NCBI GenBank assembly: GCA_015478765.1
Contig: JADMKR010000167.1
Coordinates: 1-19,634 of the forward strand
DNA: 19,634 nt
Direction of reading: 5' to 3'
Origin: Flavobacterium sp.
GTDB lineage: Bacteria > Bacteroidota > Bacteroidia > Flavobacteriales > Flavobacteriaceae
Below, one piece after another: positions 1 through 6,471 of the stretch. How positions within the stretch are numbered: the first letter of the stretch is position 1; the number at the start of each line of letters is the position of its first letter. A program made the translations under genes and the position numbers. The notes under the pieces were generated by a model. That model made no database searches, was not told the DNA's origin, and was given only the letters and a program-made list of their open reading frames with translations.

Positions 1-17
1 ATTGATTCTTTAGCCAT
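1..17 (-). CDS. rpsN: 30S ribosomal protein S14 (5' end only)
   Basis: Only the first five codons (MAKES) and two further bases lie in the window; the gene runs off the left edge. The ATG is at 15-17, 3 nt after the rplE stop codon. The identity rests on the N-terminal residues, which match bacterial S14, and on the position after rplE, where S14 sits in the spc operon. S14 binds 16S rRNA in the head of the small subunit. Nothing can be said about zinc-binding versus zinc-free type from so few residues. Confidence 0.85.
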
Positions 18-20
18 GTC

Positions 21-572
21 TTAATTCTTTTTAAATGGTAAACCTAGTTCAGCCAATAGTGATTTTGCTTCTTTGTCGGTCGCAGCGGTTGTCACAAAAG
101 TGATATCCATTCCTGAAATCTTGTTGACTTTATCGATGTCGATTTCCGGGAAAATGATTTGCTCCAATACGCCAAGGTTGTAGTTTCCGCGACCGTCAAA
201 GCCAGTAGCTTTGATTCCGCTGAAATCACGTACACGTGGCAAAGCTGAAGTGATCGGCCTGTCAAGGAACTCATACATTCTTTCTCCGCGCAAAGTAACT
301 TTGGCACCAATCGGCATTCCTTTTCTCAGTTTGAACGACGCAACGTCTTTCTTAGAGATGGTTGAAACCGCTTTTTGTCCTGTGATCTTAGTCAGTTCTT
401 CAACAGCATAATCGATCAGTTTCTTGTCAGATACCGCTGCGCCAACTCCTTTGCTCAAGACAATTTTCTCAAGTTTAGGAACCTGGTTTACGTTTTTGTA
501 TCCGAACTCTTCTTTAAGAGCAGAGACAACCCTGTTCTTATATTCGTCTTTTAATCTTGGTATATATGCCAT
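21..572 (-). CDS. rplE: 50S ribosomal protein L5 (uL5)
   Basis: L5 binds 5S rRNA and forms part of the central protuberance of the large subunit, contacting S13 and P-site tRNA. The 183-residue product is close to the usual length of about 180. It shows typical L5 segments: an early GVGAAVSDKK stretch (about 42-51), KLRKGMPIGAKVTLRG (81-96), the RVRDFSGI segment (113-120) and a GLPFKKN tail. It lies 2 nt downstream of rplX and 3 nt upstream of rpsN, as in the spc operon, so co-transcription is certain in practice. No Shine-Dalgarno motif precedes the ATG. Confidence 0.98.
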   Translation of the reverse strand: MAYIPRLKDEYKNRVVSALKEEFGYKNVNQVPKLEKIVLSKGVGAAVSDKKLIDYAVEELTKITGQKAVSTISKKDVASFKLRKGMPIGAKVTLRGERMYEFLDRPITSALPRVRDFSGIKATGFDGRGNYNLGVLEQIIFPEIDIDKVNKISGMDITFVTTAATDKEAKSLLAELGLPFKKN

Positions 573-574
573 TA

Positions 575-889
575 CTATAGTACTTGATTAGATTTTTTTG
601 CAAATCTTACTTTCTTATCTCCTTCTGTCCGCGTTCCGGTTCTAGTTGCTTCTTTCGATTTTGGATCGATCAAAGAAATGTTCGAAATGTGGATTGGAGC
701 TTCTTTCTTAACGATACCTCCCTGAGGGCTTTTCGCACTTGGTTTCGTGTGTTTTGAAACCATGTTTACGCCTTCAACTATCGCTTTGTTTTTCTCACGG
801 TCAACACGCAAAACTTTACCTTCAAGACCTTTATGGTCACCGGCAATTACTTTTACCGTGTCGCCTGATTTTATTTTTAGCTTCATCAT
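575..889 (-). CDS. rplX: 50S ribosomal protein L24 (uL24)
   Basis: L24 is an early assembly protein that nucleates folding of the 5' domain of 23S rRNA near the exit tunnel. The 104-residue product has an N-terminal KOW motif (about residues 8-35, GDTVKVIAGDHKGLEGKVLRV-like) and the conserved VEGVNMVSKHTKP segment. Two ATG codons are adjacent (887-889 and 884-886). The first gives the length usual in flavobacteria and is kept, but the second cannot be excluded. The gene lies 11 nt after rplN and 2 nt before rplE. Confidence 0.97.
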   Translation of the reverse strand: MMKLKIKSGDTVKVIAGDHKGLEGKVLRVDREKNKAIVEGVNMVSKHTKPSAKSPQGGIVKKEAPIHISNISLIDPKSKEATRTGTRTEGDKKVRFAKKSNQVL

Positions 890-900
890 CTTGTAAATAA

Positions 901-1269
901 TTAAAGCACTTCTGGTGCTAATGATACAATCTTCATGAATTGTTTTTCACGAAGCTCTCTCGCAACCGGACCAAAAACACGAGTTCCTCTCATTTCGCCA
1001 GCAGCGTTCAAAAGAACACATGCATTGTCGTCGAAACGGATATAAGAACCATCGGCTCTTCTCACTTCTTTTTTGGTACGTACAACAACTGCAGTTGAGA
1101 CAGCTCCTTTTTTCACGTTTCCGTTTGGCGCTGCATCTTTGATAGAAACTACAATTTTATCTCCAACAGAGGCATAACGACGTTTCGTTCCTCCGAGTAC
1201 ACGGATGGTCAAAACTTCTTTTGCTCCCGTGTTGTCTGCTACTTTTAATCTTGATTCCTGTTGTACCAT
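901..1269 (-). CDS. rplN: 50S ribosomal protein L14 (uL14)
   Basis: L14 sits at the subunit interface, binds 23S rRNA and takes part in intersubunit bridges; it is also the docking site for silencing factor RsfS where present. The 122 residues match the family length exactly. The sequence opens MVQQESRLKVADNTGAK and carries the L14 signature around residues 60-85 (GAVSTAVVVRTKKEVRR followed by a DGSYIRFDDNA motif). The gene is 2 nt from rpsQ and 11 nt from rplX, in standard spc operon order. Confidence 0.98.
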   Translation of the reverse strand: MVQQESRLKVADNTGAKEVLTIRVLGGTKRRYASVGDKIVVSIKDAAPNGNVKKGAVSTAVVVRTKKEVRRADGSYIRFDDNACVLLNAAGEMRGTRVFGPVARELREKQFMKIVSLAPEVL

Positions 1270-1271
1270 AA

Positions 1272-1532
1272 TTACTTAGCTCTTTCAATGATTTCAACTA
1301 ACCTCCAACATTTGGTTTTGCTTAAAGGACGCGTTTCGCTGATCCTTACAGTATCGCCAATGTTACAGTCGTTTGTTTCGTCGTGTGCATGATACTTTTT
1401 AGTTTTCAACACGAACTTACCGTATAGAGGGTGCTTTACTTTACGTACTTCGGCAACAACAATGGATTTATCCATTTTGTCTGAAGTGACAACACCTACT
1501 CGTTCTTTTCTTAAATTTCTTTTATCTTCCAT
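1272..1532 (-). CDS. rpsQ: 30S ribosomal protein S17 (uS17)
   Basis: S17 is a primary 16S rRNA-binding protein of OB-fold type in the small-subunit body. I place the start at the ATG 1530-1532 (MEDKRNLRKERVG), giving 86 residues, which agrees with flavobacterial S17. An in-frame TTG further upstream (1545-1547) would add five non-conserved residues directly abutting the rpmC stop and is less likely. Conserved pieces include VVTSDKMDKSIVV near the N terminus, KHPLYGKFV in the middle and RPLSKTKCWRLVEI near the C terminus. Confidence 0.96.
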   Translation of the reverse strand: MEDKRNLRKERVGVVTSDKMDKSIVVAEVRKVKHPLYGKFVLKTKKYHAHDETNDCNIGDTVRISETRPLSKTKCWRLVEIIERAK

Positions 1533-1547
1533 TTTAGTCGGATACAA

Positions 1548-1739
1548 TTATTGTTGCTCTCTTTTGCTCAACTCGGTATTCAATCTCGCGACCGTTCTGC
1601 GTACGCCTCTAATTTGAAGCGGATTGTCGATCGGTGAAATAGCGTGAGCCATTTTCAGGTCGGAGTATGTTTTCTTAGTCTGGCTAAGCTTCTCTTGCAA
1701 CTCGGCTGCAGAAAGATTTTTTATCTCTGATTGTTTCAT
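1548..1739 (-). CDS. rpmC: 50S ribosomal protein L29 (uL29)
   Basis: L29 is a small two-helix protein near the exit tunnel, next to L23, where it contributes to the docking site for nascent-chain factors. The 63-residue product is the family length. It has the typical amphipathic helices: KQSEIKNLSAAELQEKL at the N terminus and NPLQIRGVRRTVARLNTEL near the C terminus. It starts 12 nt after rplP and its stop lies 15 nt before the chosen rpsQ ATG. Confidence 0.96.
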   Translation of the reverse strand: MKQSEIKNLSAAELQEKLSQTKKTYSDLKMAHAISPIDNPLQIRGVRRTVARLNTELSKREQQ

Positions 1740-1751
1740 GATATAAGTTTA

Positions 1752-2177
1752 TTATACTTCGAAATCCCTTGCTACGACGAATTTGGTTTTTACCGGAAGC
1801 TTTTGAGCTGCAAGACGCAAAGCCTCTTTAGCAACCGACAAAGGCACTCCGCCTACTTCAAACATAATTCTTCCCGGCTTAACAACAGCAGCCCAGTATT
1901 CAACTGCACCTTTACCTTTACCCATACGTACCTCAAGAGGCTTTTTGGTGATTGGTTTGTCCGGAAATATTTTGATCCAAAGTTGACCTTCCCTTTTCAT
2001 GAAACGGGTTGCAGCGATACGCGCAGCCTCGATTTGACGAGAAGTAAGGAACATACCATCTTCATGTACAGATTTGATTCCGAACATTCCATTAGAAAGT
2101 TCATGCCCGCGATGGGAATTCCCTTTCATTTTACCTTTTTGCACCTTGCGGTACTTTGTTCTTTTAGGCTGTAACAT
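1752..2177 (-). CDS. rplP: 50S ribosomal protein L16 (uL16)
   Basis: L16 sits between the central protuberance and the peptidyl-transferase centre, contacts A-site tRNA and is a late assembly protein. The 141 residues open MLQPKRTKYRKVQKGKMKG. The product carries the conserved WIKIFPDKPITKKP stretch and the MGKGKGAVEYWAAVVKPGR segment, which holds the conserved Arg hydroxylated in some bacteria. The spacer from rpsC is 20 nt, A/T-rich and lacks a Shine-Dalgarno motif. A long antisense reading frame over this gene is a codon-bias shadow. Confidence 0.98.
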   Translation of the reverse strand: MLQPKRTKYRKVQKGKMKGNSHRGHELSNGMFGIKSVHEDGMFLTSRQIEAARIAATRFMKREGQLWIKIFPDKPITKKPLEVRMGKGKGAVEYWAAVVKPGRIMFEVGGVPLSVAKEALRLAAQKLPVKTKFVVARDFEV

Positions 2178-2197
2178 TTCTCTTTACTTTTAAAAAT

Positions 2198-2956
2198 TTA
2201 CTTTCTTTTACGAGCGTCTGGGCGGGCACCACCTTTGTTGAAAGGCTTTCTGTCTCCACGTGGAGAATCACCACCTTTACTTGGGCCGGATTGTTTTTTG
2301 TCCATTCCTGCCAGTGGGGAAAGATCTCTCTTTCCGTAAACCTCGCCTTTCATGATCCACACTTTGATACCCATTCTACCGTAAGTAGTATGAGCTTCAG
2401 CCAAAGCGTAATCAATGTCAGCCCTGAAAGTTGATAGAGGAATTCGACCTTCTTTGAAACCTTCTGAACGCGCCATCTCAGCTCCATTCAAACGACCCGA
2501 GATCAAGACTTTGATACCTTCAGCGTTCATACGCATAGAAGCAGCAATAGCCATTTTGATTGCACGTCTGTAAGAAATACGGCTTTCGATCTGACGGGCG
2601 ATGCTAGTCGCAACTAGATAAGCATCAAGTTCAGGTCTTTTGATTTCAAAGATGTTGATTTGAACCTCTTTGTCAGTAACTTTCTTAAGTTCTTCTTTCA
2701 ACTTGTCTACCTCCTGGCCGCCTTTCCCGATAATGATACCCGGACGAGCAGTGGTGATAGTAACGGTTACAAGTTTCAAAGTTCTCTCGATGATTACTTT
2801 TGATACACTAGCTTTTGATAAACGAGCATGGATATACTTTCTGATTTTATAATCCTCGGCAAGCTTGTCGCCGTAATCATTTCCACCATACCAGTTTGAA
2901 TCCCATCCTCTGATGATCCCAAGTCTGTTTCCAATTGGATTTGTCTTCTGTCCCAT
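2198..2956 (-). CDS. rpsC: 30S ribosomal protein S3 (uS3)
   Basis: S3 forms the mRNA entry channel in the small-subunit head with S4 and S5 and has mRNA helicase activity. The 252-residue product has the N-terminal GQKTNPIGNRLG motif, a KH domain with the RPGIIIGKGG loop at about 71-80, and the C-terminal S3 domain (RAIKMAIAASMRMNAEGIKV). A basic, Gly/Pro/Arg-rich tail from about residue 225 extends it beyond the E. coli length of 233, a common feature of Bacteroidota S3. The start is 1 nt after the rplV stop codon. Confidence 0.98.
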   Translation of the reverse strand: MGQKTNPIGNRLGIIRGWDSNWYGGNDYGDKLAEDYKIRKYIHARLSKASVSKVIIERTLKLVTVTITTARPGIIIGKGGQEVDKLKEELKKVTDKEVQINIFEIKRPELDAYLVATSIARQIESRISYRRAIKMAIAASMRMNAEGIKVLISGRLNGAEMARSEGFKEGRIPLSTFRADIDYALAEAHTTYGRMGIKVWIMKGEVYGKRDLSPLAGMDKKQSGPSKGGDSPRGDRKPFNKGGARPDARKRK

Positions 2957-2957
2957 C

Positions 2958-3374
2958 TTAATTATTAGTTGCTTGTGTGTTATTAGTAGCTCCCAACACG
3001 ATAGTCACGTGGTTTGAGCGTTTTCTGATTCTGTGTGCGCGACCTTGTGGAGCCGGACGAAGTCTTTTCAACATCATTCCGCCATCTACTCTGATCTCCT
3101 GAACGAATAAGCCTGCTTCAGCTACATCACCTTCTGCATTTTTCTGCTCCCAGTTGTTGATGGCAGATAACAAAAGTTTCTCTAGTTTTCTTGAAGCTTC
3201 TTTTGAGCTGAACCTTAAAATGTTCAAAGCTCTTTCCACTTTCTGACCTCTTACCAAGTCTGCAACTAAGCGCATTTTTCTAGGTGAAGTAGGGCAGTTA
3301 TTCAATTTTGCGAAAGCAATCTGCTTGTTAGCTTCTTTGATGCCTTCTGCTCTTTCTCTTTTACGAACTCCCAT
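2958..3374 (-). CDS. rplV: 50S ribosomal protein L22 (uL22)
   Basis: L22 lines the polypeptide exit tunnel and contacts all 23S rRNA domains. The 138 residues exceed the E. coli length (110), mostly through an N-terminal extension of about 20 mostly charged residues and a short Thr/Asn-rich tail (NNTQATNN). The core shows CPTSPRKMRLVADLVRG and the tunnel hairpin around GGMMLKRLRPAPQGRAHRI. That hairpin, where macrolide-resistance changes map in other bacteria, looks intact. The gene is 6 nt from rpsS. Confidence 0.97.
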   Translation of the reverse strand: MGVRKRERAEGIKEANKQIAFAKLNNCPTSPRKMRLVADLVRGQKVERALNILRFSSKEASRKLEKLLLSAINNWEQKNAEGDVAEAGLFVQEIRVDGGMMLKRLRPAPQGRAHRIRKRSNHVTIVLGATNNTQATNN

Positions 3375-3380
3375 TGCTTC

Positions 3381-3659
3381 TTATTTTTTACCTTTATTTT
3401 TTGCTCCAGCATGACCTCTAAAAGATCGGGTTGGCGAAAATTCTCCTAATTTGTGACCTACCATGTTTTCTGTTACGTAAACTGGTACAAACTGACGACC
3501 GTTGTGTACAGCGATAGTCTGGCCAACAAAATCAGGCGTAATCATCGAAGCTCTAGACCATGTCTTAACAACCCCTTTATTACCTTTTTCAATGTTTTCC
3601 TGAACTTTCTTGTCTAACTTATAGTGTACAAAAGGTCCTTTTTTTAATGAACGTGCCAT
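3381..3659 (-). CDS. rpsS: 30S ribosomal protein S19 (uS19)
   Basis: S19 forms a complex with S13 in the small-subunit head and approaches A-site and P-site tRNA. The 92-residue product matches the family length. It begins MARSLKKGPFVHYKL and contains the S19 signature VGHKLGEFSPTRSFRGH near the C terminus (about 67-83). It sits 6 nt downstream of rplB and 6 nt upstream of rplV, in the canonical S10 operon order. Confidence 0.98.
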   Translation of the reverse strand: MARSLKKGPFVHYKLDKKVQENIEKGNKGVVKTWSRASMITPDFVGQTIAVHNGRQFVPVYVTENMVGHKLGEFSPTRSFRGHAGAKNKGKK

Positions 3660-3665
3660 ATCTTA

Positions 3666-4490
3666 TTATTTCTTTCTACGTTCTACAATGTACTTGTTAC
3701 TCGGGTTAACTTTAGAACGAGTCCTGTAACCTTTAGCCGGAATTCCTTTACGGGAACGTGGGTGACCACCTGATGAACGACCTTCACCACCACCCATTGG
3801 GTGATCGACAGGGTTCATTGCAACCGGACGGGTTCTAGGACGCCTTCCTAACCATCTTGAACGACCGGCTTTACCGGAAACGATCAACTGATGATCTGAG
3901 TTGGATACTGCTCCAATCGTAGCTGAACAAGTCAACAAGATCAATCTTGTTTCACCTGAAGGCATCTTGATTGTTGCGTATTTTCCGTCTCTTGCCATTA
4001 ACTGAGCAAATGTTCCTGCAGAACGAGCGATAACAGCTCCTTGACCAGGGCGCAATTCAATACATGAAATTACGGTACCCAATGGAATTTTGCTTAATGG
4101 AAGTGTATTGCCAATTTCAGGTTGTGCATCGGCACCAGAAACTAATTTCTGACCTACCTGCAATCCGTTTTGTGCAATAACATATGTTTTCTCACCATCA
4201 GCATACGCCAATAATGCGATAAATGCAGTTCTGTTCGGATCGTACTCGATTGATTTCACTGAAGCCGGGATTCCGTCTTTAGTACGTTTGAAATCGATGA
4301 TACGATAACGCTGCTTGTGACCACCACCCGTATAACGCATGGTCATCTTTCCTTGACTATTTCTACCTCCTGAGTTTTTTATCGGCGCTATCAAAGAGCG
4401 TTCCGGCTTATCAGTCGTAATAGCGTCAAAACTATTCACAACTCTAAATCGCTGACCCGGGGTAATAGGTTTTAATTTTCTTACTGACAT
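3666..4490 (-). CDS. rplB: 50S ribosomal protein L2 (uL2)
   Basis: L2 is a primary 23S rRNA-binding protein needed for subunit association and for peptidyl-transferase activity. The 274-residue product matches the family length (273 in E. coli). It carries the conserved GRNSQGKMTMRYTGGGHKQ region (about 42-60), an OB-fold, an SH3-like domain and the motif NPVDHPMGGGEGRSSGGHP. In that motif His230 corresponds to the E. coli His229 implicated in peptidyl transfer. The spacer to rplW is 9 nt. Confidence 0.98.
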   Translation of the reverse strand: MSVRKLKPITPGQRFRVVNSFDAITTDKPERSLIAPIKNSGGRNSQGKMTMRYTGGGHKQRYRIIDFKRTKDGIPASVKSIEYDPNRTAFIALLAYADGEKTYVIAQNGLQVGQKLVSGADAQPEIGNTLPLSKIPLGTVISCIELRPGQGAVIARSAGTFAQLMARDGKYATIKMPSGETRLILLTCSATIGAVSNSDHQLIVSGKAGRSRWLGRRPRTRPVAMNPVDHPMGGGEGRSSGGHPRSRKGIPAKGYRTRSKVNPSNKYIVERRKK

Positions 4491-4499
4491 CTCTGTATA

Positions 4500-4793
4500 T
4501 TACTGGATATTGTTGTAAAAATCGATTGTTTCTCCTTCTTGTACTTGTACCATCGCTTTCTTGTAAGCATTGGACTTTCCACTGATCAAACCGCTTTTGG
4601 TATATTTTGTTGTTCTGTCCGGACGAACGTTCATAGTGTTGACAGACACTACAGTTACTCCGTAAGCAGCCTCTACAGCTTTCTTAATTTGTACTTTGTT
4701 GGCCTTTCCATCCACTACGAAACCGAAACGGTTCAGCAACTCACTATCCTTGGTTACTTTCTCAGTTACGATAGGTTTAATTATGATACTCAT
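4500..4793 (-). CDS. rplW: 50S ribosomal protein L23 (uL23)
   Basis: L23 lies at the tunnel exit and is the docking site for trigger factor and SRP. The 97 residues fit the family. Typical elements are IIKPIVTEKVT at the N terminus, RFGFVVDGKANKVQIKKAVEAAYGV in the centre, and a shortened loop (NVRPDRTTKYTKSGLISGKSN-like) compared with E. coli. It is 6 nt downstream of rplD and 9 nt upstream of rplB. Confidence 0.97.
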   Translation of the reverse strand: MSIIIKPIVTEKVTKDSELLNRFGFVVDGKANKVQIKKAVEAAYGVTVVSVNTMNVRPDRTTKYTKSGLISGKSNAYKKAMVQVQEGETIDFYNNIQ

Positions 4794-4799
4794 ATCCTA

Positions 4800-5429
4800 T
4801 TATTTGCTTAAATTGTCTTCAATTCCCTCTAAAGAGCCTTCCAACAACACTAAATTATTAGCATTTAAAATCGCGTAAGTGCTTAATTCTGAGTGACTTA
4901 CAACGCTAGAGCCCTTTAAATTGCGTGACGACAAATATACATTTTTATTTGAGTCTCCCAACACGAACAGGGATTTTTTATTTTCTAACCCTAAAGCTTT
5001 CAAAACGTTAATGAAATTTTTAGTGTTTGGTGTTTCAAAATTGAAATCCTCCAGCACTATGATATTCGATTCTTTCGCTTTGATAGAGAAGGCTGATTTT
5101 CTTGCCAGACGCTTCAGGTTTTTATTCAATTTGAATGAATAACTCCTTGGACGTGGTCCGAAAACGGTACCTCCACCTTTGAACAATGGGTTTTTGGCAC
5201 TACCTGCACGGGCAGTTCCAGTTCCTTTTTGCTTCTTAATCTTACGTGTAGATCCTGCAACTTCAGCTCTTTCTTTTGCTTTGTGCGTTCCCTGACGTTG
5301 ATTAGCAAGATATTGCTTAACGTCAAGATATACTGCGTGATTATTTGGCTCAATTCCGAAAACTGAATCAGACAATGTGATTGTCTTACCAGTTTCTTTT
5401 CCGCTGATATTTAATACTTTTACTTCCAT
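4800..5429 (-). CDS. rplD: 50S ribosomal protein L4 (uL4)
   Basis: L4 binds 23S rRNA early in assembly and its extended loop forms the tunnel constriction with L22. In E. coli L4 also represses the S10 operon, which is not established for Bacteroidota. The 209-residue product carries the loop signature KKQKGTGTARAGSAKNPLF followed by a GGGTVFGPRPRSY segment, with no visible resistance-type changes. The start codon overlaps the rplC stop by one base (TAATG), which indicates translational coupling with L3. Confidence 0.97.
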   Translation of the reverse strand: MEVKVLNISGKETGKTITLSDSVFGIEPNNHAVYLDVKQYLANQRQGTHKAKERAEVAGSTRKIKKQKGTGTARAGSAKNPLFKGGGTVFGPRPRSYSFKLNKNLKRLARKSAFSIKAKESNIIVLEDFNFETPNTKNFINVLKALGLENKKSLFVLGDSNKNVYLSSRNLKGSSVVSHSELSTYAILNANNLVLLEGSLEGIEDNLSK

Positions 5430-6046
5430 TACTTGTGAATGATTACATAAGAGTTGTTATGTCCCGGAACACATCCTTTAACAAGAAGCAAGTTCTTATC
5501 AAGAACTACTTTCAACACTTTTAAGTTTTGAACATTTACATTTACACCACCCATACGACCTGCCATGCGCATTCCTTTGAATACACGTGAAGGATATGAG
5601 GAAGCTCCTACAGATCCAGGCGCTCTAAGTCGGTTGTGCTGTCCATGAGTAGCCTGTCCAACACCACCAAAACCGTGACGTTTAACAACACCCTGGAAAC
5701 CTTTACCTTTAGATACACCTTGTATATCTACAAATTCGCCTTCTACAAACATAGTAACGTCGATAACGTCACCCAGTTTAGCATCTGTTGCAAAATTTTG
5801 GAATTCAACGACTTTCTTCTTAGCAACAGTCCCCGCTTTTTTGAAGTGGCCGGTAGCCGCTTGCGTGGAATGTTTTTCAGTTTTGTCATCGAAACCAAGT
5901 TGCAACGCTTCATACCCGTCAACACCTTTGGTTCTGACTTGGGTAACAACGCATGGGCCAGCTTCAATCACGGTACAAGGAATATTCTTCCCTTTCTCGT
6001 CGAAAATACTGGTCATGCCGATTTTTCTACCAATTAACCCAGACAT
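5429..6046 (-). CDS. rplC: 50S ribosomal protein L3 (uL3)
   Basis: L3 is one of the first proteins to bind 23S rRNA, and its long loop reaches the peptidyl-transferase centre. The 205 residues begin MSGLIGRKIGMTSIFDEKG. The family signature appears as SKGKGFQGVVKRHGFGG followed by the ATHGQHNRLRAPGSVGASS region, which holds the Gln methylated by PrmB in E. coli. Unlike its neighbours, it follows a long spacer (6047-6154) filled by an inverted heptad array, so its translation cannot be directly coupled to rpsJ. Confidence 0.98.
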   Translation of the reverse strand: MSGLIGRKIGMTSIFDEKGKNIPCTVIEAGPCVVTQVRTKGVDGYEALQLGFDDKTEKHSTQAATGHFKKAGTVAKKKVVEFQNFATDAKLGDVIDVTMFVEGEFVDIQGVSKGKGFQGVVKRHGFGGVGQATHGQHNRLRAPGSVGASSYPSRVFKGMRMAGRMGGVNVNVQNLKVLKVVLDKNLLLVKGCVPGHNNSYVIIHK

Positions 6047-6080
6047 AATTATTATTATTGATTATTAAAAAAATACACAT

Positions 6081-6148
6081 TAGGAATTAGGAAACAGGAA
6101 TTAGTAGTTAGCAGCACTAACCACTAACTCCTAACTCCTGGCTACTAA
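6081..6148. repeat. Inverted heptad array between rpsJ and rplC
   Basis: On the plus strand four purine-type heptads start at 6083, 6090, 6097 and 6104 (for example GGAATTA, GTAGTTA). Four pyrimidine-type heptads then start at 6117, 6124, 6131 and 6138 (for example CTAACTC). The 7-nt phase is exact within each arm. The two arms are approximate reverse complements around a short centre (6112-6116). No reading frame is present. The array fills most of the only long spacer in the S10 portion of the operon. Confidence 0.85.
6096..6132 (-). other. 16-bp hairpin in the S10-L3 intercistronic mRNA
   Basis: The arms 6096-6111 and 6117-6132 flank a 5-nt loop. As plus-strand DNA they differ at two positions (A opposite C). 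In the minus-strand transcript, the sense strand of the operon, both positions become G-U wobbles, so the stem is continuous over 16 pairs. It lies 50-86 nt upstream of the rplC start. No U-tract follows directly (the nearest U-run is about 20 nt downstream), so it does not look like an intrinsic terminator. Processing, stability or translational effects are possible but not demonstrated. Confidence 0.7.
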
Positions 6149-6154
6149 ATTGAA

Positions 6155-6460
6155 TTAGACCTTGATCTCTACTTCAACGCCGCTTGGCAATTCAAGTTTC
6201 ATCAACGCATCAATGGTTTTAGATGATGATGAATAGATGTCGATCAGTCTCTTGTATGACATTACTTCAAACTGCTCACGCGCTTTCTTGTTTACGTGCG
6301 GGGAACGAAGTACTGTAAAAAGTTTTTTGTGCGTTGGCAACGGAATTGGACCCGTAACCACTGCGCCAGTGCTCTTTACTGTTTTTACGATCTTCTCGGA
6401 AGACTTGTCAACCAACATGTGATCGTAAGATTTCAATTTTATTCTGATTTTTTGACTCAT
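6155..6460 (-). CDS. rpsJ: 30S ribosomal protein S10 (uS10)
   Basis: S10 is a small-subunit head protein that elsewhere doubles as the NusE partner of NusB in antitermination. The 101 residues fit the family. Conserved elements are IRIKLKSYDHMLVDKS, GPIPLPTHKKLFTVLRSPHVNKK (about 37-59) and EQFEVMSYKRLIDI. The gene starts 11 nt after the fusA stop. No tuf gene intervenes, unlike the E. coli str operon. Confidence 0.98.
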   Translation of the reverse strand: MSQKIRIKLKSYDHMLVDKSSEKIVKTVKSTGAVVTGPIPLPTHKKLFTVLRSPHVNKKAREQFEVMSYKRLIDIYSSSSKTIDALMKLELPSGVEVEIKV

Positions 6461-6471
6461 TTTCTTTTAGA

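Noticed and set aside
1731..2174. 147-codon plus-strand reading frame opposite rplP
   Set aside because: It is fully antisense to a certain ribosomal protein gene, has no recognisable domain and is explained by codon bias of rplP.
5636..6037. 133-codon plus-strand reading frame opposite rplC
   Set aside because: It is antisense to L3 with no promoter, conserved motif or plausible protein composition.
6461..6471. Missing or deleted tuf gene between fusA and rpsJ
   Set aside because: Absence of tuf at this position is usual in Bacteroidota, where tuf lies elsewhere, so it is not an anomaly.
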